Assembly: GCA_003259005.1 (NCBI GenBank)
Contig: QLII01000001.1
Coordinates: forward strand, 186,001 to 250,000
Origin: Spirosoma telluris
GTDB lineage: Bacteria > Bacteroidota > Bacteroidia > Cytophagales > Spirosomataceae
DNA: 64,000 nt
Direction: 5' to 3'
In this document: positions 55,924 through 64,000 of the stretch, one piece after another
Position numbering within the stretch: position 1 is the first letter of the stretch
How the letters are laid out: every line of letters begins with the position of its first letter
The notes under the pieces: generated by a model
Databases searched by the model: none
What the model saw: the letters and a program-made list of their open reading frames with translations, nothing else
What the model was told of the DNA's origin: nothing
Made by a program: the position numbers and the translations under genes

Positions 55924-58900
55924 TTAGAACGTGAGTCGAATGTTACCGCCGAAGTTTCGGGTGTTAGGAGGCCCGTTAAGGTCAAGTCCCTGAATATTAC
56001 CGGCTCCCTGGGTGTTGATTTCTGGATCGGCCGGGAAGTTAGGTGCATAGAAAAACAGATTGCGGCCACTCACACCCACCGAAATCGATCCGAAAGGCGT
56101 TTTACTCAGCAAGCCCTTGGGCAGCGTGTAGTTTAGGGCTACTTCGCGAAGGCGGTACACCGTGGCATCGAACACGGCGGCTTCTGATGCTAACCCGCCC
56201 AAAGCCGTATTCCAGTAGACTTGTGAGCTTAACTGGATGTTGTTAGGTCGGAAGGTGCCATCAGCATTCTGGATTACACCCGGTAAAATCCGGGGTTGAT
56301 CGCGGTCAATACCCGTTACATAAAGGGTGCCGTTGGCTCGTGCATCAGTTACGCTGAAGGAGTACAACTGACCCCCCTGCCGGGTATCGACCAGAACCGA
56401 TAAGGCAAGTCCTTTATACGAAAATGTGTTGTTGAGCCCGGCTGTGTAGTTGGGTTGCGGATTCGAAATTACTGAGTTGGCAATTCCTGGGGCAAACTGC
56501 CCGGAGGTTCCGTTAATAACGTACTGACCTGCGTATTGACCAGTCGGGTCATAATACAACCCATTGGGGTCCGAACTTTGTACCCGCGCATTGGCCGTTC
56601 CAACTACGACACCATACGGATAGCCTTCGTAAATGGACGGAATAATTCCCGTGAACGCATTGGCTCCCGAACCAACAAGATTTGTGGCCGAACTGCCAAC
56701 ATTCGACGAGGTAATACCCGGTGCAATCGAAATGACCTTATTTCGGATGAGGGTGTAATTCAGGGTAGCATCCCATTTGAAACCACCCATTCGAATCGGT
56801 GTTGCATTCAAGACCAGCTCGACCCCCTGATTACGTAATTCGCCAACGTTAGTGGTACGGGTATCATAACCCGTTGAGTTGGAGATGGCTACGTTGAAAA
56901 TCTGATTTCTACTGCGCGAATCGAAATAGGTAGCGTCGATACTCAGGCGGTTTTTGAAGAAGCCAAGATTGATGCCAGCTTCGTAAGAGGTCACAAATTC
57001 AGGCGTCAGGTTATTGTTGCCAATGCGGTTACTCACCACAAAGCCTGGAATACTCCCCCATTCGCCTGCAACGGGAAGGTAATACTGGCTACGTTATTTC
57101 CATAAGCAGCTGTGGTATAGACCGAATTCAGCAGGTAAGGATCGGCATCGCGACCTACTTTAGCAATGCTGGCCCGAACTTTAGCATACGATAGTACATC
57201 CGAGTTGAACTTGAAGGCATCGGTGGGCACGAAACTAACCGAGGCCGACGGATAGAAATAGGTGTTATTGGCCTTTGGTAGCGTCGAGGACTGGTCGGCC
57301 CGGCCCGACAATTCGAGGAACAGGTAGTTGTTGTAATTCAGCGACAACTGGCCATAATAGCCCACCAGACGGCGAAGGGTACTAAACTCACCCGTTCCGG
57401 TGTTGGCTGTAAACACCGAGCCATTACTCACATTATAGAATCCGGGAAGTGTCAGGGTAGATACATCAATTAATGACTGCTGCGTTTTGCGTTGGTTAAG
57501 ATTGTTACCCAGCAATAGATTGGCATTCAGCCCTTCCAGGAATAAATTGTCTTTTCGGGCGGTGATCAGCAAATCACCGTTAAGCTCGTTTCGGAAGAAG
57601 TTATCCTGTTGGATTTCGCCCGTAGGCGAACGGCCAGCGCCAATTGGTAGAATCAATTTTCGGCGATCGGTGTAGGTGTCGCCCGTGACCCGATAAGCCA
57701 CATTGAGCCATTTGGCAATGTCGTAGCTAATCTGGAAGTTGCCGAAAAACCGGTCGACCTGACTGTCCAGACGTTCATTGTTCACGCTCCATTCTGGGTT
57801 ATTACTGGTCGTTGAGTAATAAATGCTTTTGCCATTCGCATCCTGATAGGGTTCACCAGGCAGGTTATAACTCCTGGGTATGCGGGTAATCTGTCCGAAG
57901 GCACTGGCTCCATTTCCGCCTGGAATACCTGTCGATACGGTTTGGACGTAGGTACCCGTTCCGCTGATCTTCAGGCCATTGGTCAGACGGGATTCACCCC
58001 CAAGCTGTACATTCGTTCGATTAAATTTCGAGTTCTGGATGACCCCATTCTGAAGCGTATTACCAACGGCCAGAATATAATTACGGGTGGCATCGCCCGA
58101 GGCAATATTGACTGAATTCTGGATGATGCTCCCTTGTTTGTAGAAATCCTTCACATTATTCGGATACGCCTGGTAGGGCACAACAAGCCCCTGCGTGTTG
58201 GTTACGGTGGTAGGTCCACCGGCAAATGCTGGCCCCAGGAATTCGCCGAATTGGCCGTAAACAGGTTATTCGCTCCCTGACCGTAGTCGTTCTGGAATTT
58301 GGGGAGACCGTAAATGTTTTGAACGTTATACGACGAATTGACCGTCACTTCGGTCTTGTTATTCTGGTTACGCCCTGATTTAGTAGTGATCACAATAGCA
58401 CCGGCTGATGCCCTCGATCCGTAGAGTACAGCCGCTGCGGGGCCTTTGAGCACGTTGACCGACTCGATGCTTTCGGGGTTGATATCGGCCAGTCGGTTAG
58501 AGGGTTGCGTACCAAAGAGTGTGTTTTGCGTGAGGTTGACATCGTTGCTGAAGATAATTCCATCGACCACAATCAGCGGTTGGTTACTGCCTGTGAATGA
58601 GGTAATTCCACGAATATTGATGTTTGTCGAAGCGCCCGGAGCACCACTGGCACTGGTTATACTGACCCCGCGAGCTTACCCTGGAGCGCATTGAGCAAGT
58701 TGGGTTCCGAGCGTTGGGCCAGAATATTCCCGCCTACTTCCTGGGTTGCATACCCCAGCGAACGTTTGTCGCGCTCGATTCCCTGGGCTGTGACCACAAT
58801 CTCGTCCAGGCTTTGTGAACCACTGACCAGCGCAATATTGATTGTCGATTGGCTACCCACCGCCACGTCCTGACTGGTGTAGCCAATAAAGCTGAAGATC

Positions 58901-59112
58901 AATCGTGCCGTGGTGGGTACATTGATCTGGTAGCGCCCGTTTGCGTCAGTTGTTGTGCCTCGGGTTGTTCCCTTGACCTGTACACTTACACCTGGTAAGG
59001 CTAAGCCGTCTTCTGATGCAGTAACGCGACCGCTTACAGTTACATCCTGTGCCAAGGCTGGCCTAGCGAAAAGCAACACAAGCAGCCAACAATACAGTAG
59101 CGTGTTTTTCAT
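55924..59112 (-). CDS. SusC/RagA TonB-linked outer-membrane protein (three frameshifts)
   Basis: A SusC-class importer, 1063 residues after repair. Signal peptide 1-21 (ending PALAQ), CarboxypepD_reg-like domain (~23-100, VSGRVTASEDGLALPGVSVQ), plug with DEIVVTAQGIERDKRSLGYA, SVNVLKGPAAAVLYGSRASA and a barrel ending FGGNIRLTF. Breaks at 57046-57047, 58233-58236 and 58666-58669 each need one base and restore LAGVSITSASGAPGA, NSWGPAFAGGP and NGGVFPGFVVSN. No STN domain and no local regulator. A bulged hairpin (59145-59181) lies 33 nt before the start. Confidence 0.9.
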
Positions 59113-59467
59113 GTGTGAGTAGCGATTGAATGCAGACTAAAAAATTGACCGTTGCGAAAACACTATCAGCAACGTTGTCAAATGACGGAGGAGGAATCCT
59201 GAAATTGGGTAATCCCGATAAAGATTATCTTTTTTGTAAATTGGGCTGGAGTACCTAAGAAGGCTAATTGCTTCGTAATCAGTAGGGAAAGGATTTTGTT
59301 GTGGCCGTGCCTGAGAGCTACCAATAAACTGGGTTAGCAAATCGGAATACAACAGTTTTGCGGTAAATTAGTTACCTTAAACGGTAATTGGCGGGTGACG
59401 AATTGGTGTTTATTTGTACCCCTCGAGCCAGCACTATCCTAAACTTTTGAATCGAAACCTCAATCGT
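59113..59467. other. Divergent intergenic region with a 5' leader hairpin
   Basis: 355 bases between susC (minus) and the beta-barrel gene (plus). TTGACCGTTGC (59145-59155) pairs with GCAACGTTGTCAA (59169-59181) with a 2-nt bulge, in the susC leader. No certain promoter. Confidence 0.5.
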
Positions 59468-60145
59468 ATGAAAGCTACTTCTCGCTTTATTTTCGTCTGG
59501 CTAGGTATAGTAGGTGGGCTAAGCCCTGTTTTCGGCCAAAGCAAATTTTCCGTGGCCCTACGAGTGGGTTATTCATATGGTCACACTGATTCGAAGCTGA
59601 TTGTGCCAATACCTGACCCAAATACGCAGCTATCATCCACGGAAATTGTTACTTCTTTGCACAATACTGGCTATGCTGTTGGTCTGTTAGTACGCTATGC
59701 GTTCTCTCCAAAATGGTCTGTAAATGCGGGTATTACGGCAAGCCAGACCCTGTCTGCAAAAGGTTATTACTCTGAGAACAGGAACGAGATTCCATTTAAT
59801 TACACCAATACGCATCGGAATGAATTTGCGTATGGTGTGCCCTTGCAGATTAACTATCAATCATCGACCAGGCGAATCTCTCCCTATTTTTCGGCAGGGG
59901 TATCGCTGGGATTTCGTGCAAAGAGTTATGTTGATTTTGGGAATGGCCAGGAGGTAGCGGTGAAACTAGGTAAGCCCGTGACTATTACACCTGGGGTAGG
60001 TATCGGGGCTATCTATCGGCTGAATGAGCGTTGCTCCTTAATCGTTCAGCCTGGGTTTAGTTATAATCTGGATGCTCACTCAACATATGTCTACTATCAT
60101 GCGTATTCGGTAGGGCTGAGTGCGCAACTACTATATAATTTCTAA
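59468..60145 (+). CDS. Outer-membrane beta-barrel protein
   Basis: A 225-residue barrel protein of the Bacteroidetes OMP_b-brl type. Signal peptide 1-24 (ending SPVFGQ), strands such as FSVALRVGYSYGH, GYAVGLLVRYAFSPKWSVNAG, ISPYFSAGVSLGFRAKSYV and VTITPGVGIGAIYRLNERCS, and a C-terminal strand ending AQLLYNF. The ATG at 59468 gives the signal peptide. Function unknown. A perfect inverted repeat follows 1 nt after the stop. Confidence 0.85.
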   Translation: MKATSRFIFVWLGIVGGLSPVFGQSKFSVALRVGYSYGHTDSKLIVPIPDPNTQLSSTEIVTSLHNTGYAVGLLVRYAFSPKWSVNAGITASQTLSAKGYYSENRNEIPFNYTNTHRNEFAYGVPLQINYQSSTRRISPYFSAGVSLGFRAKSYVDFGNGQEVAVKLGKPVTITPGVGIGAIYRLNERCSLIVQPGFSYNLDAHSTYVYYHAYSVGLSAQLLYNF

Positions 60146-60146
60146 C

Positions 60147-60222
60147 GGATAATGTAAAATGAATAATGGCTAATGAATCAGCACGATGCAGTTCATTAGC
60201 CATTATTCATTTTACATTATCC
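60147..60222. repeat. Perfect 31-bp inverted repeat, AATGGATAATG-word family
   Basis: Arms 60147-60177 and 60192-60222 pair perfectly with a 14-nt loop. It lies between convergent genes and fills the gap almost exactly (1 and 9 nt from the stops). Confidence 0.92.
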
Positions 60223-60231
60223 ATTCACTAC

Positions 60232-60932
60232 CTAACAGATTTCGCCGGGTGTGCAGGTTGGCCCATTGGCTTCCTGAACAACCACAGGATTCGCTTTTTC
60301 CCAGTCTGTCCAGGCGGTATTGAGGGCTCCTAAGAACGTTTCGGGCTGTTGGGCACCCGACACAGCGTATCGGCGGTCCAGGACGAAGAGGGGACACCTC
60401 TGGCACCCACTTGCTGGGCTTCATAAATATCCTGATTAACTGCTTCGGCAAACTGATTGCTTTGGAGCAGGTTTTCAACCTCACTCGATGCGAGGCCAAT
60501 CTCCGTGCCTAATTCAAGGAGCGTAGCCTTATCGGAGGTGTCGCGGCCTTCGGTGAAATAGGCCCGGAACAGTCGCTCTTCAGCAGCATCGCCCAGCCCG
60601 TGTTGTTTAGCCAGTTGAATAAGCCGATGAGCATCCCACGAATTGGCAACAACGGCTTTGTCGAAATCATACGACAGACCAACTTCGCTGGCCATCGCTG
60701 TAACGCGATCATTCATGCGCTTAGCTTCGTCGAGGCTCCAGCCCTTAATATCGGCCAGGTACTGATTGATGTTTTTACCCGGTTCCGTTTTCAGGTCCGG
60801 GTTAAGCTGAAAGCTTTTCCAGACAACGTTTACCTGGTCTTTGTGCGAAAATTGATTCAGCGCGTGCTCAAATTTCCGTTTGCCGATGTAGCAAAAGGGG
60901 CACATAACATCACTCCAGATTTCTACGTCCAT
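60232..60932 (-). CDS. DsbA family oxidoreductase, FrnE-like (frameshifted)
   Basis: A thioredoxin-fold oxidoreductase of the FrnE/2-hydroxychromene-isomerase-like DsbA subfamily, 233 residues after repair. Active-site CPFC at ~11-14 in SDVMCPFCYIGKRKF. The helical insert includes WSLDEAKRMNDRVTAMASEV and NSWDAHRLIQLAKQHGL. The cis-Pro region is GVPLFVLDRRYAVSGAQ after restoring one base at 60390-60393. The last residues contain a CTPGEIC pair. No signal peptide, so it is cytoplasmic. It is 17 nt after the YceI stop and probably shares its transcript. Confidence 0.9.
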
Positions 60933-60949
60933 CGTTGTTCGTCGTTAGG

Positions 60950-61483
60950 TTAGGCGGCTTTGGCCAACTGAATATTGGCAATGAGTTTAATGTCTTCGCC
61001 CAGCGCAAGTCCGCCGGTTTCGGTAAGGGCATTGTGGGTCAGACCAAATTCTTTACGGTTAATCTTACCAGTAACTTCAAAACCCAGCTTTTGGTTACCA
61101 TACATATCGTTGGCCATGCCACCATATTCAGCTTTCAGCGTTACAGGTTTGGTGATGCCTTTCATGGTTAGATCACCTGTCAACGTATATTCATCATCGT
61201 CAATTTTATTGAAGGATGTCGATTTGAAGGCAATTTTTGGATAGGTGTCCGCGTCAAAAAATTCAGGTGATTTCAGGTGATTGTCACGCATTGCCTGATT
61301 GGTATCTACGCTGGCTACATCCAGGGAAAAGTGAACTTCGGCACCGTCGAAATCGTCGTGGGCGGTGGTAGCGCCCCCTTCAAAATTCCGGAAGGTGCCG
61401 GTCACGGTTGAAATAACGAGGTGTTTTACCTTGAACTGAACTTCGGAGTGCATTGGGTCTACGACCCATTTTGTGGTTGCCAT
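60950..61483 (-). CDS. YceI family protein
   Basis: A 177-residue YceI-type lipocalin-like protein that binds isoprenoid-like lipids in its barrel. It starts KWVVDPMHSEVQFKVKHLVI, then FDGAEVHFSLDVASVDT, FFDADTYPKIAFKSTSF, TGDLTMKGITKPVTLKAEY and KINRKEFGLTHNA, all family motifs. It has no signal peptide, as in many Bacteroidetes homologues. It is the first gene of a two-gene unit with DsbA and has a predicted TetR operator at 61547-61557. Confidence 0.93.
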   Translation of the reverse strand: MATTKWVVDPMHSEVQFKVKHLVISTVTGTFRNFEGGATTAHDDFDGAEVHFSLDVASVDTNQAMRDNHLKSPEFFDADTYPKIAFKSTSFNKIDDDEYTLTGDLTMKGITKPVTLKAEYGGMANDMYGNQKLGFEVTGKINRKEFGLTHNALTETGGLALGEDIKLIANIQLAKAA

Positions 61484-61546
61484 AGTTGTGAGTAACTAAT
61501 TTAGGTTGTTTGACTTGGTTTGTTTTTTTTACACTGATATAAATAC

Positions 61547-61557
61547 TAACACTGTTA
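61547..61557. promoter_or_regulatory. Predicted TetR operator upstream of YceI
   Basis: TAACACTGTTA, a perfect 5-1-5 palindrome 64 nt before the YceI start. The same 11-bp site in reverse complement is upstream of the TetR gene at 62199-62209. Confidence 0.6.
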
Positions 61558-61574
61558 ATAATAGGCTAAAAAAA

Positions 61575-62177
61575 TTAGCCGTTTAAGGCTTTAATGAATC
61601 CACCAATAGCGTCCTGCAAGACAAGCTGGCTCCAGGGGTTACCGGTTGCATTTCGATCAATCATCTGAATCGAAACTAGTCCATGCAGAATCGACCAATA
61701 GGTATGAAACTTCAAAAATGCATCTACCTCAGGCTGTTTACTACCCCTGATCGCTTCCTGAATCACAGCGATTAGTACATCCGAAAACTGTTTCATTTCG
61801 GCAACCTGATTGACTTGTTCACAAGGCGGAATTCCCAAGCCGAACATGAGTTGATAATACTCTTTATTCGCAAAGGCAAAGTTCCAGTAGCCAGTAGCGA
61901 TTGCCTCCAATTGCTGGCTGGCTTCGGGCTGACTGTCTCGATGCCGGATAACCTCTTCGGTTAGCAACTGGAACCCTTCGCGGGTGAACTCCTGTAGAAT
62001 AGCGTCCTTGTTTTCAAAGTGACTGTAGATAACGGGAACACTGTATTCGATAGCGTCGGCAATCTTGCGAATAGAGAGTGCCTGCCAGCCCTCTTCCAGA
62101 ACGAGCTGCCAGGCTGCCTGTAAGATACTGGTTTTCACTTCTGTTTTCTGACGTTGCCTACGCTCAAGAATGCCCAT
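61575..62177 (-). CDS. TetR/AcrR family transcriptional regulator
   Basis: A 200-residue TetR repressor. The N-terminal HTH (~10-55) reads TSILQAAWQLVLEEGWQALS and IRKIADAIEYSVPVIYSHFE with NKDAILQEF; the C-terminal ligand domain has NKEYYQLMFGLGIPPCEQV. The site TAACAnTGTTA before its own start and before YceI predicts autoregulation and control of the YceI-DsbA pair downstream. Confidence 0.92.
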   Translation of the reverse strand: MGILERRQRQKTEVKTSILQAAWQLVLEEGWQALSIRKIADAIEYSVPVIYSHFENKDAILQEFTREGFQLLTEEVIRHRDSQPEASQQLEAIATGYWNFAFANKEYYQLMFGLGIPPCEQVNQVAEMKQFSDVLIAVIQEAIRGSKQPEVDAFLKFHTYWSILHGLVSIQMIDRNATGNPWSQLVLQDAIGGFIKALNG

Positions 62178-62198
62178 TCTAGGTAGTGTTAAAATCTA

Positions 62199-62209
62199 TA
62201 ACAGTGTTA
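62199..62209. promoter_or_regulatory. Predicted TetR operator upstream of the TetR gene
   Basis: TAACAGTGTTA, a 5-1-5 palindrome 22 nt before the TetR start codon, matching 61547-61557. Confidence 0.6.
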
Positions 62210-62359
62210 ACTATTCTATCGATATGAAAGTTCACCAGTACTACATAATCTTTACATGAATTTGAGGAAGCTATTATTTATAGAACTCCAGGAGGCCGTT
62301 AGAGGTTAGTCGATAGAAGAGGAAGCGATATTCTTACACCACAAAGCCAGGTAGCTATT

Positions 62360-62569
62360 ATGGACCCAGAAATGAAATCTGTACTTACTGAACTCATTGC
62401 CCAATTGGAAACCCTTCGATTGAAAGGGAATAGCTTGTTAGGCCATGTCGATGATAACCATCCCGATGCCCGCCAGCTCACCAACGCGACTGGATTTATG
62501 ATGGATGCCATCACCAGCCTGCAAAAAATTGGCTTTGGCCTTGAATCTGAAATCAGTTACGACGACTAG
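62360..62569 (+). CDS. Small hypothetical protein
   Basis: Not recognised. A 69-residue acidic protein (MDPEMKSVLTELIAQLETLR; HVDDNHPDARQLTNATGFMM; ESEISYDD) with two predicted amphipathic helices joined by a polar turn. No Cys, signal or membrane part. Its composition looks coding, but the upstream region shows no clear promoter. It is divergent from TetR. Confidence 0.5.
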   Translation: MDPEMKSVLTELIAQLETLRLKGNSLLGHVDDNHPDARQLTNATGFMMDAITSLQKIGFGLESEISYDD

Positions 62570-62607
62570 CTCTTGGACAACCTAGAGCTTTGACAAACTA
62601 GAAACAA

Positions 62608-62675
62608 TAGTTTCTCTAGATTCTTTTGATAACTACTAGCTTAGCTATTAAGGCCAATAGAATCTAGAGAAACAA
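62608..62675. repeat. Inverted repeat, AGATTCTATTG family
   Basis: Arms 62608-62627 and 62656-62675 pair over 20 bp with two mismatches (core TTTCTCTAGATTCT). Same word family as 39968-40470 (outer level) and 52864-53270. It lies between convergent genes. Confidence 0.78.
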
Positions 62676-62689
62676 TAGAAGCTCACAGT

Positions 62690-63130
62690 CTACAAGTTAT
62701 TCGAATGCCTGACATCAAGCAAAGTAACGGTCTCATACCAATAGGATTTCAAGTTACTTAAGTAAACTTTCCAATCGGCATAACTAAAGGGTTTCACCGT
62801 AAACGAAGATGCTCCGAAGGTATAAGCTCGCTCGACCAACTGAGCTGTTTTACTGGCTGACAGGACAACAACGGGCAGAATTCGCCCTTTGGGATGAGCG
62901 CGTAATAGAGCCAAAAAATCCAGTCCGTCAACCTTATCCTGTAAGTCGATATCGAGTAAAACTATTTTTGGCCCTTTCCCTTCCAACTCCTCAATGTACC
63001 GTTTCGCAGCTTCGAATGTAGTTACATGAATAAACGAAGCTTCGGGAAAGTTGCTTTTAGCGGCTTTCGTCAGAATATCGGCAATCATTGGATCATCATC
63101 GACCAATAGAATAGGGAATTGGTTGGACAT
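62690..63130 (-). CDS. Single-domain response regulator
   Basis: A 146-residue receiver-only regulator. Acidic pair LLVDDDPMI, phospho-acceptor Asp in KIVLLDIDLQDK, Ser/Thr site VVVLSASKTAQ, and Lys in FTVKPFSYADW. No output domain. It starts 14 nt after the stop of the histidine kinase at 63145, so they form a kinase-regulator unit; receiver-only partners often pass the signal on or bind proteins. Confidence 0.9.
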   Translation of the reverse strand: MSNQFPILLVDDDPMIADILTKAAKSNFPEASFIHVTTFEAAKRYIEELEGKGPKIVLLDIDLQDKVDGLDFLALLRAHPKGRILPVVVLSASKTAQLVERAYTFGASSFTVKPFSYADWKVYLSNLKSYWYETVTLLDVRHSNNL

Positions 63131-63144
63131 GCTTTGATGTAAAT

Positions 63145-63999
63145 TTATAAAGGAAAATAAAGGCTAAACGTGGCACCTTGCCCTGGTTTACTATGAGCCG
63201 TAATGGCTCCACCATGATTAGCAACCACTTTTTCACAGATAGCAAGGCCAATACCGGTTCCTGCGAATTCGGTCTTGCTATGTAATCGCTGGAAAACCTG
63301 AAATATACGATCAACGTACTTTTCATCAAAGCCAATCCCATTGTCGGCAACGGTAATACAATGGTAAGTTGCGGTTACACGGTTAGGTTTTACGGAAGGA
63401 GGGAGCTCCGTAGCGGCTATTATATAGGCACTTACACGTACCAATGGAGGAGTATCGGCCTTTCGAAACTTCAAGGCATTGCTTAGCAAGTTCTGAAACA
63501 ACTGCTCTAATTGTGACTTATCGCCCTGAATTCTTGGTAGGGAGTCGACGGTTACCAGGGCACCGGTTTCCTGAATACGTAGATCTAAATCCCCCAGAAC
63601 CGTACTCACAACGCCATTGAGCGATACTAACGACGATGCATCCTGCCGGGTTGATATTCGTGAAAAACTTAATAGGTCTTTAATTAGATTTGACATTCGA
63701 CTGGCGGCTGCCTGCATGCGTTCCAGATAACCAATGCCATCGCCTAACTGAGCAGCATACTGACTTTTTAGCAAATCGCCGAATTGCTGCACTTTGCGCA
63801 GAGGTTCCTGCAAATCATGACTGGCTACATAAGCGAACCGTTGTAGATTGTCATTGGATCGACTGAATAGCTGGTTGGCTTCTTCCAGTTCTTCGTTAGT
63901 CGTTGCGTATTCTTCATTGGTGGCTGCCAATTCTTCGTTAATGGCTGCCAGTTCTTCATTCGCGGCTTCCAGTTCTTCTGTACGTTCCTGTACCTGATG
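63145..63999 (-). CDS. Sensor histidine kinase, C-terminal part (cut by window edge)
   Basis: C-terminal ~285 residues of a hybrid-free sensor kinase; the start is outside the window. At the edge lies a regular coiled coil of EEL/NEE heptads (QERTEELEAANEELAAINEE and on), the linker usual after PAS or CheR-type modules. The HisKA domain has the phospho-acceptor in YVASHDLQEPLRKVQQF, and the ATPase domain has N box QNLLSNALKF, G1 DNGIGFDEKY and G2 GTGIGLAICEKVV. It is co-transcribed with the receiver at 62690. Confidence 0.9.
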   Translation of the reverse strand, partial: HQVQERTEELEAANEELAAINEELAATNEEYATTNEELEEANQLFSRSNDNLQRFAYVASHDLQEPLRKVQQFGDLLKSQYAAQLGDGIGYLERMQAAASRMSNLIKDLLSFSRISTRQDASSLVSLNGVVSTVLGDLDLRIQETGALVTVDSLPRIQGDKSQLEQLFQNLLSNALKFRKADTPPLVRVSAYIIAATELPPSVKPNRVTATYHCITVADNGIGFDEKYVDRIFQVFQRLHSKTEFAGTGIGLAICEKVVANHGGAITAHSKPGQGATFSLYFPL

Positions 64000-64000
64000 T

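Noticed and set aside
861..60393. Programmed ribosomal frameshifting
   Set aside because: Up to four breaks in one gene, no consistent slippery heptamer or stimulatory structure, and unrelated genes are affected. Consensus error explains all of them more simply.

Overview
The window comes from a Bacteroidetes genome of the Cytophagales type, most like Spirosoma and relatives. The evidence is three SusC/SusD outer-membrane pairs, a TonB receptor, an ECF-sigma/FecR pair, LytTR and HisKA_2-type two-component genes, lipoproteins with LxxC-type lipoboxes, several TAnnTTTG (Bacteroidetes -7) promoter elements and about 50% GC. I saw no rRNA, tRNA, integrase, transposase or CRISPR array.

Layout. 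1-10.5 kb: the end of a TonB receptor, a Uma2-type nuclease, a cation-efflux transporter, a kinase/LytTR regulator pair, lipoproteins and an M61 peptidase. 10.5-22.8 kb: housekeeping and accessory enzymes (esterases, M28 peptidase, NUDIX, LysE, GH3, SurE, AraC, PhyH, LysR plus threonine synthase). 22.9-41.5 kb: the main catabolic locus, reading rightwards: ECF sigma, FecR anti-sigma, SusC with an STN domain, SusD, a Tat-exported GMC-dehydrogenase small subunit and its GMC large subunit, two glycoside-hydrolase-like proteins, a lactate-permease-type transporter, a TIM-barrel isomerase/epimerase and a D-2-hydroxyacid dehydrogenase. The set fits import of a glycoside or sugar acid, periplasmic oxidation (perhaps to a 3-keto sugar), cleavage, uptake and further metabolism; the substrate is unknown. 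41.5-45.6 kb: tRNA hydroxylase TrhO, a deoxynucleoside kinase and a small cluster with ankyrin and DUF1963 proteins. 45.7-52.6 kb: SusD/SusC with a membrane-bound AraC regulator. 53.9-59.1 kb: SusC/SusD/lipoprotein operon. 59.5-64 kb: beta-barrel protein, DsbA/YceI/TetR group, and a kinase/response-regulator pair.

The most unusual content lies between the genes. About 17 gaps hold long inverted repeats (arms roughly 14-36 bp, several perfect). They belong to at least eight unrelated sequence families but share a design: many arms are built from short near-repeated words around a loop of about 2-70 nt. They sit at operon ends and also inside the catabolic locus. In two or three elements the arms differ by exactly one word. 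One site (39968-40470) is five concentric inverted repeats. Another (52864-53270) is three hairpin units in a row, with the loop inverted in the third. This is the best candidate here for an undescribed system.

A second window-wide pattern is technical. Sixteen genes are broken by 30 small frameshifts. 29 are explained by one missing base, nearly all in short G or C runs, and restoring that base recovers a full-length family protein each time. I treat these as consensus errors in the assembly and annotate the genes as whole. One real remnant is a beta-barrel pseudogene at 6566-6829. Gene starts were moved from the longest frame where a signal peptide, promoter or repeat argued for it.
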